Below, piece after piece: positions 1 to 7,907 of a stretch of DNA of 17,332 nt. The position numbers and the translations under genes were made by a program. Under the pieces are notes generated by a model, which worked only from the letters and a program-made list of their open reading frames with translations, made no database searches and was not told the DNA's origin. Positions within the stretch are counted from its first letter, which is position 1; every line of letters starts with the position of its first letter. Source of the DNA: Proteobacteria bacterium UBA6522. GTDB taxonomy: Bacteria; Pseudomonadota; Gammaproteobacteria; Steroidobacterales; Rariloculaceae. The stretch covers positions 1 to 17,332 of the forward strand of contig DJLG01000173.1 of assembly GCA_002434915.1 (NCBI GenBank), written 5' to 3'.

Positions 1-244
1 TTATTTGGATTGGCAGGATCTGAAGTGACCCTTTTTTATGTTTTTTTATATCAAGCTGATTATCAATTGTTCGTAGTGCGAGTTTTAAGTCTAGATCATT
101 GACGCGCTGGGCTAGAACATCTGGATCACAAAGCACCACAAGCTTTGCAGGGAAATCATACGAACCTAACATTGCACAAATGTCCGGCCCTATCCCTGCA
201 GGTTCTCCAGATGTGATAAAAATTGTTGGGAAGAGGGTATCCAA
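1..244 (-). CDS. pdxA: 4-hydroxythreonine-4-phosphate dehydrogenase PdxA (N-terminal part, cut by window edge)
   Basis: PdxA oxidises 4-phosphohydroxy-L-threonine with NAD; the product decarboxylates to the amino-ketone that enters pyridoxal 5'-phosphate synthesis in the cytoplasm. Only the first 81 codons are in the window. The translation begins MDTLFPTIFITSGEPAGIGP, and the ITSGEPAGIGPD block is the family's N-terminal signature; a LVVLCDPDVL strand follows. The frame is closed upstream by the surA stop, and the only plausible start between that stop and the signature is the TTG at 244-242. There is no clear Shine-Dalgarno sequence, so translation may be coupled to surA, which ends 39 bases upstream. 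The order lptD-surA-pdxA matches Escherichia and Pseudomonas. Identity is secure; the exact start is less so. Confidence 0.9.
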   Translation of the reverse strand, partial: MDTLFPTIFITSGEPAGIGPDICAMLGSYDFPAKLVVLCDPDVLAQRVNDLDLKLALRTIDNQLDIKKHKKGSLQILPIQI

Positions 245-283
245 GGTTTTAGGTCTATCAAGAAGAACCCGTTGTGCACGGAG

Positions 284-1621
284 TTATATTAGAATGTCGA
301 CGAAGGCCTCATCTCTTAGACGGCGTAGCCAAAGAGCTTCCTCTTCTTCAGCCTTGCTGGAACGAATTTGTACGGCACATTTCTCTTCCTTTAGTTCTTC
401 AGACGTGTCATATGAACGGCTATCCATCACTTCAGCAATATGCCAACCATACCTAGTTCTGAAAGGTTCGCTTAGCTCACCTTGCTCCAATCTTCGAATT
501 GCCTCGGAAAATTCTGGTACAAACACTGATGGGTCTAACCAACCCATGTCTCCACCATTTGCTCCAACGACAGGATCATCAGAAACGTTTTGGGCAATTA
601 TGGCAAAATCTTCTCCACCAAGTATTTGCTCTCGGATGCCTATCAAACGTTGTTCTACTACTGAGTCATCCATAACTTCGGTTGGTTCCATTAGAATATG
701 GCGGATACGAAGTTGGTCCACCATAACAGCTTGGGATTGTGCGCCCCGAACCTCATTGAGTTTGACAATATGAAAACCACTTCCACTTTGAAGAGGATCA
801 GAGTGATCGCCAGTATCCATTGAAATAACAATATCGGCAAAGAGCGTTGGCAGCTGAGATCCTTCCCTCCAACCAAGCGATCCTCCCTCTAGTGATGTTG
901 GTGCATCCGAGTATGTAAGCGCTAACTGTTCGAAACTCTCTCCTGATTGTAGGAGTTGATGTATTTCCGTTACTTCATTTCGAGCTTGGTTTATTTCTGC
1001 ACCTGTTGAGCTAGAAGAAGTGCTAATAAGAATATGTGAAATATTATAGTCTAGCGTCTGTGCAGATTCAGTAGTACTGCGGGTTAGGCATAACTCCATT
1101 TCTCTAGGCGCAACTACGATCTCTCTTATTACCTCTCGTTGTCGAAGTTGCTCAAGAATCATTTGTTCGCGTGTTTCTTGACGAAAAGTTAAATAGTCTA
1201 ACCCTTCATCTGCTAAGGCTTGTGGCAGTTGCTCAAGCGTCATATTTCCTCTTTGCGCTATATTTGAGAGGGCTTGATTTAGCATGCCGTCTCCAACAGT
1301 TATGCCAAAGCGTTGTGCCCTTTGCAGCTGTATTTGTTGGACGATCAATTGTTCTAGCACCTGCTCTTCAATAATAGGTAATGGTGCAGTAGGCCGCCTT
1401 TGCTCTGGCGGCAGCTGCTCCTGAACCCTCTGAAGGCCATCAACAACCATTTGAACTCTCTGATTGAGTTCGCTTCTCAGCACCACCCCAGTATCTACTA
1501 GCGCGGCCACTCCGTCTAAAAGTTCTCCAGTGCCGCCAAGTTCGCGAGTTTGTGGAAAAGCCTGATGAGTCCCTAAAAAGAGAGCCATCATCATTGATAA
1601 GAGTAAGGTAATTTTTTTCAC
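284..1621 (-). CDS. surA: Periplasmic chaperone / peptidyl-prolyl isomerase SurA
   Basis: SurA carries unfolded outer-membrane proteins, LptD among its known clients, across the periplasm to the BAM complex. The 445-residue product is close to the 428 residues of the E. coli protein. It starts with a signal peptide (MKKITLLLSMMMALFLG, about residues 1-24). The N-terminal chaperone domain runs to about residue 180. Two parvulin-type PPIase domains follow: one at about 191-293 (SHILIS, then GGSLGW at 246-251 and GFHIVKLNEV) and one at about 303-401 (RHILM at 307-311, GGDMGW at 356-361, GWHIAEV). A short C-terminal helix closes the chaperone module. The start is GTG, six bases after the lptD stop and without a clear ribosome-binding site, which suggests translational coupling. 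The N-terminal region carries a Q/R-rich stretch (residues 63-77) of unknown significance. Confidence 0.95.
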   Translation of the reverse strand: MKKITLLLSMMMALFLGTHQAFPQTRELGGTGELLDGVAALVDTGVVLRSELNQRVQMVVDGLQRVQEQLPPEQRRPTAPLPIIEEQVLEQLIVQQIQLQRAQRFGITVGDGMLNQALSNIAQRGNMTLEQLPQALADEGLDYLTFRQETREQMILEQLRQREVIREIVVAPREMELCLTRSTTESAQTLDYNISHILISTSSSSTGAEINQARNEVTEIHQLLQSGESFEQLALTYSDAPTSLEGGSLGWREGSQLPTLFADIVISMDTGDHSDPLQSGSGFHIVKLNEVRGAQSQAVMVDQLRIRHILMEPTEVMDDSVVEQRLIGIREQILGGEDFAIIAQNVSDDPVVGANGGDMGWLDPSVFVPEFSEAIRRLEQGELSEPFRTRYGWHIAEVMDSRSYDTSEELKEEKCAVQIRSSKAEEEEALWLRRLRDEAFVDILI

Positions 1622-1627
1622 TGGTAT

Positions 1628-3823
1628 TTAGGGGGTATTATCGAATTGTTGGTACCCAAGAATACCACGGTCTAAGAGCTCTTCGGGAGATTCGCTCTCA
1701 TCTGTGAAACCTCTCAGTTGGAACTGAATTGAAAATGAACTATCAGATTCACCGGTTCTGCGACTGATGTAGTTCTTAGCCATGAATCGTAAACGCCAGC
1801 AACAGGAGGCATACTCCCAGCCAAGATGTCTTTGGAGTGGTTTTCGATCTAACAAAGAGTAGCTTGTTTGAGCAATCACCCGCCAAGCTTGCCCTATGGG
1901 CCAGACCAAAGAGATGTCTCCCTGTTTCAATAGACCATCCTGATATCGGTAGGCTAGGCCTATTAATCGATCGGGTTCTGGTCTGTACTGTATCCGCGTT
2001 TCTGATCGCACGGTCTTTTTGGTTTGACTATCCCATTGGTTTTCTAGGCCTAGACGCCAAGAGGATCGGAGGTTAAAAGCTACTTCTGCAATGTAGTCAG
2101 AGTCATTCGCTGAACCTGGTGGTTGTCCTGGTAAGGTTGTTTTCTGAGGGCTGAAATGGTGTGTACGTCCTAACGTGCCCGAAAGCATCTCCTGTCCAGT
2201 ATTGTTATCTATAAGTCTCGTTGTTACTCCATAGCTAAGTCGGTCAGCATCGGCTATGCGGTCAGGCCCAATGTAACGATACTTTCTAAAAAGTTGTACT
2301 AAATTAAATGTGGGTTCGATGGTATCAAACATAGGAAGACCAGTTTGGTCTTCAAATGGCACATGCACATAGAGCATTCTAGGCTCTATGGTTTGTGTCC
2401 ACCGTTTAGTTTCTCCGATCAGGCGGTCAAAAGTTAGTCCAGCATCGACACTGGCAATAGGCAGAGTTCTTGAGAATTTGGTCTCCATATTAGGGGTATT
2501 TTCATTTAACCAATAATTGGTTTGTCGTAGCCCTAGGGCAGGGGTTAAAAACATTCCTGGTCGAATAATAGGGAAGGAAATTTCTTCTGCTAGATCCATT
2601 CGCCAACCGGTGGTACCAACATGCCTATCGAAATTCACAAGTTCATTTTCTGATGTAAAGCGGACATTATTTTTATCCCAACGACCTGAAAACAAAAACT
2701 GAGGAACTCGCTTGTATGGCTCGTTCTGATCATCTATGAAAGGGTCTATTGTTTGATAATTCTGCATTTTTGCTGCTAATGACCAATTTTGAGCTCGATA
2801 ACTGAAATCAACATAACGATTCAAGTGTGTTTGACTGGCCGCGCTTAGACTATCTCCCAGATCCTCGAAGTAGTTAACGTCTGAGACATGCTGAATGTTT
2901 GTGATCATCCTCCAACCTAAGCCTAAATTTGTTTCCTGATTGATGTTTAGGTAGCTTCGGGATAGATCAAGTTTTGTGTCTTCTGGGAGGTACTCAAAAT
3001 CAAAAGTCCCTTCAGTGCTTGCAGATAGGTAACGAAATTCGGAAGTCACTTGGGTACCACGTTCCCGCATATAACGTGGTGTCAGTGTAATGTCATAGTT
3101 GGGCGCCAAATTTAAGTAGTAGGGCATAGAAATGTCGACACCAGTTCTATCTCTATTGGAGACATCAGGTGTCAATAATCCGCTCTTACGTCGATCATTT
3201 ATGGGGAATGTCATGTAAGGCGCAGCAAAAATTGGGACGCCTTTGAAGTGCAGCCGCACACCACGCGCTGTCCCATATCCTTCATCAATATCAATATCTA
3301 ATTCGCGAGCTAGAAGTTCCCAGTCAGCGCGTGCTTCAGGGCAAGTAGTAAAGTTTACCGTATCCAACAGAATTTCATTGTTATTCTCAATTGTGATCGT
3401 ATCAGCTGATCCTCGCGCAGCGTGGTTTGGTAAAGTAAACCCCCCGCCGTTGAAAGAGATTATGTCTTCCTGTGCGTTTATTTCGGCGTCATTTCCGTAC
3501 ACCATGACTTCTGGGTCTTCATAACTAACTGTTCCACGAACTTCAACATCTTGTGTTTTAGGAAAAAAAGTTGCGCGGTCGGCAGAGATGCTACGATTCC
3601 CATACTCAAAAGTTACTTGATCAAAAAGTTCGATTTGGTTCTCGTTTGATAGGTCTATTTGCCCGGTTGTTATCGTTAGGCGTTGTTCCTCAGAGGAAAT
3701 ATTAAGTGCTTTGGGTAGTGTTTCTGGGCTAAAAACATCGGGCAAACACATCTGTTGTGCCAACGCTAAGGGCGGGGCAAGGCAGAACGACGAAAACAGA
3801 ATAAAATTTTTCTGGAAGGCCAC
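1628..3823 (-). CDS. lptD: LPS-assembly outer-membrane protein LptD
   Basis: LptD is the beta-barrel of the LptDE translocon that places lipopolysaccharide in the outer leaflet. The 731-residue product (E. coli: 784) has a signal peptide (about 1-22, ending LALA). An OstA/LptA-like periplasmic jellyroll spans about 45-190 (repeated strands such as SISADRATFFPKTQDVEVRG). A long barrel region with alternating aromatic strands follows, starting near the conserved FPINDRRKSGLL at 206-217. The four cysteines used for the two essential inter-domain disulfides in E. coli have counterparts here: C26, C161, and the adjacent pair C674-C675 in ASCCWRLRF. The only other cysteine noted is C14 in the signal peptide. 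The start used is GTG at 3823; no ATG lies nearby in frame, so a start a few codons away is possible. The gene is first of the lptD-surA-pdxA unit and divergent from murU. Confidence 0.95.
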   Translation of the reverse strand: MAFQKNFILFSSFCLAPPLALAQQMCLPDVFSPETLPKALNISSEEQRLTITTGQIDLSNENQIELFDQVTFEYGNRSISADRATFFPKTQDVEVRGTVSYEDPEVMVYGNDAEINAQEDIISFNGGGFTLPNHAARGSADTITIENNNEILLDTVNFTTCPEARADWELLARELDIDIDEGYGTARGVRLHFKGVPIFAAPYMTFPINDRRKSGLLTPDVSNRDRTGVDISMPYYLNLAPNYDITLTPRYMRERGTQVTSEFRYLSASTEGTFDFEYLPEDTKLDLSRSYLNINQETNLGLGWRMITNIQHVSDVNYFEDLGDSLSAASQTHLNRYVDFSYRAQNWSLAAKMQNYQTIDPFIDDQNEPYKRVPQFLFSGRWDKNNVRFTSENELVNFDRHVGTTGWRMDLAEEISFPIIRPGMFLTPALGLRQTNYWLNENTPNMETKFSRTLPIASVDAGLTFDRLIGETKRWTQTIEPRMLYVHVPFEDQTGLPMFDTIEPTFNLVQLFRKYRYIGPDRIADADRLSYGVTTRLIDNNTGQEMLSGTLGRTHHFSPQKTTLPGQPPGSANDSDYIAEVAFNLRSSWRLGLENQWDSQTKKTVRSETRIQYRPEPDRLIGLAYRYQDGLLKQGDISLVWPIGQAWRVIAQTSYSLLDRKPLQRHLGWEYASCCWRLRFMAKNYISRRTGESDSSFSIQFQLRGFTDESESPEELLDRGILGYQQFDNTP

Positions 3824-3996
3824 AAGTTTGAGCGCAACAAAGGCGGCTACAATGGCATAGTTTTTCTAGGTCTTCAATGCATTAGAGGGTTTGGAACCTA
3901 ACTGATTGATAACTATTTAAAAGATATGCTTGATGTTTTGTGGAATTAGAAAGTAACTAGCAAGCCTATTTTAAAATTGATAACAAAGAGGTTTGC
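3824..3996. promoter_or_regulatory. Divergent intergenic region between lptD and murU
   Basis: This 173-base AT-rich stretch must hold the promoters for lptD (leftward) and murU (rightward). On the plus strand a weak sigma-70-like candidate is CTGATT (3902-3907), a 17-base spacer and TATGCT (3925-3930). No convincing -35/-10 pair, and no clear sigma-E-type promoter such as controls lptD in E. coli, was found on the minus strand by eye. No strong inverted repeat or small reading frame was seen. The role is inferred from gene orientation; the individual promoter calls are weak. Confidence 0.45.
3986..3991 (+). promoter_or_regulatory. Ribosome-binding site of murU
   Basis: AAGAGG lies five bases before the ATG at 3997. 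It is one of the few clear Shine-Dalgarno sequences in the window and supports that start. Confidence 0.65.
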
Positions 3997-4653
3997 ATGA
4001 AAGCAATGTTGTTAGCAGCAGGTCGAGGTAAGAGGATGGGGACACTAACAGAGTCTTATCCAAAACCGCTTTTGTCTCTTGGGAATGAGACCCTTATTCA
4101 TCGCCATCTTAGAAATCTTGCTATGTCTGGAATCACTGACGTTGTTATTAATTTGTCTCACTGTGGGGATAAACTCAGGCATGCTGTGGGAGAAGTGACC
4201 GAGTGGGGTCAAACAATCTCCTACAGCGATGAGGGACCAGAGCCACTAGAGACAGCCGGTGGTATTATCAAGGCGTTGCCATTGCTCGGTTCAAAGCCAT
4301 TTATAGTGGTTAGTGCCGATGTTGTGACTGACTTTGATTTTCAGGTTCTCCTCTCAGTTAAGAAATCAGGTTGTTTGGTTTTGGTGCCTAATCCAGCCCA
4401 TAACCCGATAGGTGATTTTGGTCTAACCGTATCAGGTGAGCTTGTTCAACAACCACCTTTTTTAACCTATAGCGGAATTAGTTTGCTCGATAGCACGTTT
4501 TTTCAAGGAATTGATCCGGGAATTAGGCCACTACGTCCGATTTTTGACGCAGCAGTAAAAAATCGTGCTCTTCATGGAATTGTCTTCGATGGTTTATGGA
4601 AAGATATAGGTACGCCAGAGCGTTTAGCTGATGTTCGTACTGCCTTTGTTTGA
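3997..4653 (+). CDS. murU: N-acetylmuramate-1-phosphate uridylyltransferase MurU
   Basis: MurU converts MurNAc-1-phosphate and UTP to UDP-MurNAc in the cell-wall recycling shortcut of Pseudomonas and relatives, which bypasses fosfomycin-sensitive MurA/MurB. The 218-residue protein is a short sugar-1-phosphate nucleotidyltransferase without a C-terminal acyltransferase domain. The nucleotide-binding signature LLAAGRGKRM is at residues 5-14, followed by YPKPLL (K23). The sugar and metal loop SADVVTDFDF (D108) aligns with NGDVWTDYDF of P. putida MurU as I recall it. ETAGGIIKALPLLG (85-98) and WKDIGTPERL (201-210, second metal Asp D203) also match. The position next to lptD is the Pseudomonas one, but amgK, which makes the substrate and sits before murU there, is absent from the gap. 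MurU is a better match than other NTP-transferases because of length and context. Confidence 0.85.
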   Translation: MKAMLLAAGRGKRMGTLTESYPKPLLSLGNETLIHRHLRNLAMSGITDVVINLSHCGDKLRHAVGEVTEWGQTISYSDEGPEPLETAGGIIKALPLLGSKPFIVVSADVVTDFDFQVLLSVKKSGCLVLVPNPAHNPIGDFGLTVSGELVQQPPFLTYSGISLLDSTFFQGIDPGIRPLRPIFDAAVKNRALHGIVFDGLWKDIGTPERLADVRTAFV

Positions 4654-4665
4654 AAAGTCTTTATT

Positions 4666-5454
4666 TCAATGTGTCATAGAATAAATGACGTAGTTGACTG
4701 CAAAACGGTAGGCCATAGCGGTCATGGGTTCGGGGTAACCTGGTGTATCTGCGTGTTCCCAAGCATCTCCAAGATCCATATTAAAATTGATAGCAACCAT
4801 TAAGCGTCCTTCATCATCATAGATTCCGCGCCAGTGGGGATTTACACCACCTTTTTCCCACATCCGTCCATTCATTAGAGGGTATATCCCAGGAATTCGT
4901 GTGTTTTTATCCAAATCATAGAGCACGTGCATGACCTCATCGGTTTCCGGGATTTCAATAATTGGTCGATTAGGCAAAACACGCATCATGGAGGCGAGAA
5001 AACTAGACCATTCTAGGGCTCCATGAAAATCATCTACCACTAAGAACCCACCTCGTAAAAGGTATTCTCTTAATCGTTCTGCTTGCATTTCATTAAGTCG
5101 CCAGGCCCCAACTTCAACCGCATATAGCCATGGAAAATCAAATAGAGAATCATTCTCAAGGCTTATTCTGTGTCCACCGTTACCGTCATAACTACTGACT
5201 ATTGCTCCATTGACTCTGGTTAGCCTGGTTAGGCCTTGCATGAAATAGTGTTCGGCATGTGGCCAATCAACGCACTCATCACTTCCCCACCCATAGCCAA
5301 GACCAAGGCAGTTGCCTCCTGAGTACATGAGTCGGGAGAATTGAAATTCATGACTAGGGAAGTAGCGCTCTGCTAATGCCTCTTGGCTGAGAGTTTCATG
5401 AGACCAGGCTAATATAGCTAGAATTACCAAGGATAGGGGCTTTTCCATGTTCAT
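4666..5454 (-). CDS. Secreted stand-alone DUF4159 protein
   Basis: The 262-residue protein has an N-terminal hydrophobic segment (LSLVILAILAW, about residues 7-17) that reads as a signal peptide or anchor, then essentially one DUF4159 domain. Family-typical blocks are FQFSRLMYSGG (37-47), DSLFDFPWLYAVEVG (102-116), LREYLLRGGFLVVDD (128-142), RVLPNRPIIEIP (158-169) and MDLGDAWE (226-233). The biochemical function of DUF4159 is unknown. In alphaproteobacteria the domain is commonly the C-terminal half of BatA-type membrane proteins next to moxR and DUF58 genes. Here it is separate and divergent from such an operon, so it probably acts with the BatA-like protein at 13041-15038. The ATG at 5454 is preferred; ATG at 5448 and a TTG at 5466 are also in frame. 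No clear Shine-Dalgarno sequence is present. Its stop is 12 bases from the murU stop (convergent), and no terminator is visible there. Confidence 0.8.
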   Translation of the reverse strand: MNMEKPLSLVILAILAWSHETLSQEALAERYFPSHEFQFSRLMYSGGNCLGLGYGWGSDECVDWPHAEHYFMQGLTRLTRVNGAIVSSYDGNGGHRISLENDSLFDFPWLYAVEVGAWRLNEMQAERLREYLLRGGFLVVDDFHGALEWSSFLASMMRVLPNRPIIEIPETDEVMHVLYDLDKNTRIPGIYPLMNGRMWEKGGVNPHWRGIYDDEGRLMVAINFNMDLGDAWEHADTPGYPEPMTAMAYRFAVNYVIYSMTH

Positions 5455-5516
5455 ATTCAAAGACAAGATAGCATGGCGTATGAGTTTTGATTGATCAGTG
5501 TATTTAGTTACCTTTA

Positions 5517-5543
5517 GCCTTATTCATTCTAAATGAATAAGGC
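5517..5543. repeat. Perfect palindrome, 12-bp arms with 3-base centre
   Basis: The left arm GCCTTATTCATT (5517-5528) and right arm AATGAATAAGGC (5532-5543) are exact reverse complements around CTA. No T-run follows on either strand, so it does not look like an intrinsic terminator. It lies upstream of the extended -10 at 5568-5576, its centre about 50 bases before the expected transcription start, which is a usual place for an activator operator. The binding protein is unknown. Confidence 0.75.
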
Positions 5544-5567
5544 AATGTCTCAAGAGCTGTTCCATGG

Positions 5568-5576
5568 TGATATGAT
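5568..5576 (+). promoter_or_regulatory. Extended -10 promoter candidate for the operon
   Basis: TGATATGAT contains the TGn extension followed by TATGAT, one mismatch from the sigma-70 -10 consensus. The -35 position (about 5548-5553, TCTCAA) is poor, as is common for extended -10 or activator-dependent promoters. Transcription would start near 5583 and give a leader of roughly 80 bases before the TTG at 5664. This was judged by eye only. Confidence 0.4.
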
Positions 5577-5663
5577 CGGTTAAGAAATGTTTTTGTTGTT
5601 CCCTAAGGTTTAATTTAGCCCTTATATAGGAACAGGGCCCTTTTAGATAAAAGAAATAAAAAA

Positions 5664-7907
5664 TTGTTTGAGTTCTTATTTAAATATTCGCGTACAACAT
5701 TTGAAAACAGCGAGTTTTTGTTTGCCCGGGAATGGCCTCTCTGGGTGTTGGTAGTACTAACGTTGAGCGCAGCAATGGCTATTGGTTATAGCCTTATGCA
5801 GCGGAAGGGCGTGTTACACCCAGGCAAACTGTTGGCCTTAGGTTTTTTTCAGGTATCGATGATTGCAGTCTTATTGACTATCTTGTGGCAGCCTTCACTT
5901 TCTACCCAAACGCTTAGTCCTCAAGAGAATTCAGTTGCAGTTGTGTTAGATACCTCGGCTAGCATGAGCTATGGACAAGGCGAAGCTTCCAGATTGCAAC
6001 AAGCAGTCACATCTCTAAGTGGAGGGGTTTTAACTGAACTGTCTAGCAGTTTAGAAACAAGATTGTATGCATTTTCCTCAGAACTGGAAGAGATAGAAGA
6101 TCTTGCTGAGGTACCTGCGCCTGGAGATGCTACGCATATTGGCGATGCGCTGGTTAATGTGCTTCGAGAGGCGCGTTCTTCAGCGCTCGGGGCTGTCGTC
6201 CTTGTTAGCGATGGAGTTGATAATTCAGAGACATTGACCGACGCTCAGCTCGCAGAAATTAGTGGTTATGGAGTGCCTGTTCATACGGTGGGTGTTGGAC
6301 GTGAAGTAATTGCTGAGGATATTGAACTCCAAGAGGTATCACTAACAGCTCAGGCCATGGTGGGTTCGCGTGTTAGTGCCCAGATTAGCGTAAGACATTC
6401 AGTACCTGCTCAAACTCGACTCCGAATATACGATGGGGATTCTATTTTAGCCTCTGAGGAAATAGAGCTTGTATCAGGGGTTGATCTCACCATGCATTGG
6501 GTCGAGTTTGATATTGGAGAGGCTGGTGTTAGAGATTTGCGGTTTGTTTTAGACCCTCTCACTGGGGAGAGCAACACAATAAACAACACACAGTACAGAA
6601 CAATCCAAGTACCAGAGGATCGCCGACGCATCCTTTATGTAGAAGGGGAACCTCGCTGGGAATATAAATTTATACGTCGAGCCTTGGAAGAGGATTCACC
6701 AATCAGACTGGCAAGCCTTCTACGAACTACCCCGAACAAGTTTTACCGTCAGGGAATTGAAAGTCAGGAGGAGTTGGAAAATGGTTTTCCAGAGACGCGC
6801 GAAGATCTTTTTGTTTATGACGCTTTGATTATTGGTAGTTTTGCTGCTGCAGAACTCACTGAGGAGCAACAGGGTTGGATCCAAGAATTTGTTAGTGAAC
6901 GGGGTGGCAGTCTTCTCATGTTAGGTGGGCGCAGAGGACTTGCTGATGGCGGCTGGGGTAATAGCGTTGTTGCAGAGGTGTTGCCCGCACAGCTTCCCGA
7001 TATTAATGCAGCGAGTTTTGTTCGAGTTCCAGTGAAAGTGTCTTTGACGTCTGAGGGCGAGGAGTCACTTCTAACAAGCCTTGATTCTGATGCTGAAGAG
7101 AATCTCCAGCTTTGGGCTGAGATGCCTGAAATCGCCGATTTTCAGTACCTAGGCCAGGTAAAACCTGGTGCAATAACTTTGCTTGAAGCAGATGTTAGGG
7201 GGACACAGCAGCCGCTACTAGTCCAGCAGCGTTTCGGGAGAGGTGGTGCGTATATTCTTGCCAGTGGTGGAACTTGGCGTTGGCAAATGCAACTGCCTTC
7301 TGAGGACCAAAGGCATGAGATCTTCTGGCGTCAGATTTTGCGGGCTCTTGTTTCAGCAACACCTAGTACAATTAGTCTTACTGCAGGACGGAATTTTTAT
7401 GGAGATAGGGATGAGATAACCCTACGTGCACAAGTTCAGGGAGGGTCTTTTGAGCCCGTACCTAATGCAGCAGTTTCTCTTATGGTAAGACGGGACTTCT
7501 CTGCTCCTTCAACAATTGAAATGAGTCCCATTCCAGGCGAGGCTGGTGCATATGAAGCCACAGTGCAAGCTGATGAGACTGGGCTTTACCAGTTTGAAGC
7601 TACAGCTGATATAGGCGAACAATCTCTAGGTACTGCTCAGGCCGCAGTGCGGCGAGCAAATGGGGTATCCGAGCATTTTCAAATTGAACAAAATAGGCTG
7701 TTACTAGATAGAATTTCTGCTCTAAGCGGTGGAAGATATTTCACTTTAAATGATGTAGACCAGCTTCCTGAAGCTATCCAGTTTTCAGAAGCTGGAATTC
7801 TTGAGCGTGAGTTACTTGATCTCTGGAATATGCCATTCAACTTTCTACTACTTATGTTGCTCAAGGCCGGGGAGTGGATGTTGAGATTGTATTGGGGACG
7901 TTTATGA
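5664..7907 (+). CDS. Membrane VWA protein with glutamine-amidotransferase-like domain
   Basis: The 747-residue protein has two N-terminal membrane segments (about 27-45 and 56-78) and a third near the C-terminus (about 722-735). A VWA domain (about 92-210) has a complete metal-ion site: DTSAS at 96-100, T157 in THIGDAL, and D183 in SDGVDN. Immunoglobulin-like strands follow. From about 320 to 560 comes the Rossmann-like amidotransferase-related domain common in these operons (RRRILYVEGEPRWEYKFIRR, TTPNKFYRQGI, GGSLLMLGGRRG). No nucleophile-elbow cysteine is seen in it, so it is probably a binding fold and not an active amidotransferase. The topology places the VWA and the later domains in the periplasm. 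The TTG start has no Shine-Dalgarno sequence, but no ATG occurs in frame until inside the first membrane segment (5774). The gene overlaps the next by ATGA. It is first of seven tightly packed genes and probably a surface partner of the MoxR ATPase. Confidence 0.85.
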   Translation: MFEFLFKYSRTTFENSEFLFAREWPLWVLVVLTLSAAMAIGYSLMQRKGVLHPGKLLALGFFQVSMIAVLLTILWQPSLSTQTLSPQENSVAVVLDTSASMSYGQGEASRLQQAVTSLSGGVLTELSSSLETRLYAFSSELEEIEDLAEVPAPGDATHIGDALVNVLREARSSALGAVVLVSDGVDNSETLTDAQLAEISGYGVPVHTVGVGREVIAEDIELQEVSLTAQAMVGSRVSAQISVRHSVPAQTRLRIYDGDSILASEEIELVSGVDLTMHWVEFDIGEAGVRDLRFVLDPLTGESNTINNTQYRTIQVPEDRRRILYVEGEPRWEYKFIRRALEEDSPIRLASLLRTTPNKFYRQGIESQEELENGFPETREDLFVYDALIIGSFAAAELTEEQQGWIQEFVSERGGSLLMLGGRRGLADGGWGNSVVAEVLPAQLPDINAASFVRVPVKVSLTSEGEESLLTSLDSDAEENLQLWAEMPEIADFQYLGQVKPGAITLLEADVRGTQQPLLVQQRFGRGGAYILASGGTWRWQMQLPSEDQRHEIFWRQILRALVSATPSTISLTAGRNFYGDRDEITLRAQVQGGSFEPVPNAAVSLMVRRDFSAPSTIEMSPIPGEAGAYEATVQADETGLYQFEATADIGEQSLGTAQAAVRRANGVSEHFQIEQNRLLLDRISALSGGRYFTLNDVDQLPEAIQFSEAGILERELLDLWNMPFNFLLLMLLKAGEWMLRLYWGRL

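Larger units (their letters stand above)
5455..5663. promoter_or_regulatory. Divergent intergenic region controlling the DUF4159 gene and the MoxR/VWA operon
   Basis: These 209 bases separate two divergently read, functionally linked genes. They contain a perfect 12+12 palindrome (5517-5543), an extended -10 candidate facing the operon (5568-5576) and a possible two-part stem-loop in the operon leader (5597-5634). On the minus strand, TTTAGA (complement of part of the palindrome), 17 bases and TAACTA form a weak promoter candidate for the DUF4159 gene. No reading frame of note is present. The regulatory role is inferred from orientation and these elements. Confidence 0.5.

Noticed and set aside
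99..773. A 224-codon plus-strand open frame opposite pdxA and surA
   Set aside because: It is antisense to two clearly recognised genes, has a low-complexity Ser/Arg-rich translation and matches no known family.
3997..4653. murU product as a glucose-1-phosphate or mannose-1-phosphate nucleotidyltransferase
   Set aside because: Short length, the SADVVTDFDF loop and position beside lptD fit MurU better, although substrate specificity cannot be proved from sequence.
4640..4680. Terminator between the convergent murU and DUF4159 genes
   Set aside because: Only 12 bases separate the stops, and no stem-loop with a T-run could be found on either strand.
5517..5543. The palindrome as an intrinsic terminator
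   Set aside because: Neither strand has a T-run after the hairpin, and it sits upstream of both genes, not after one.
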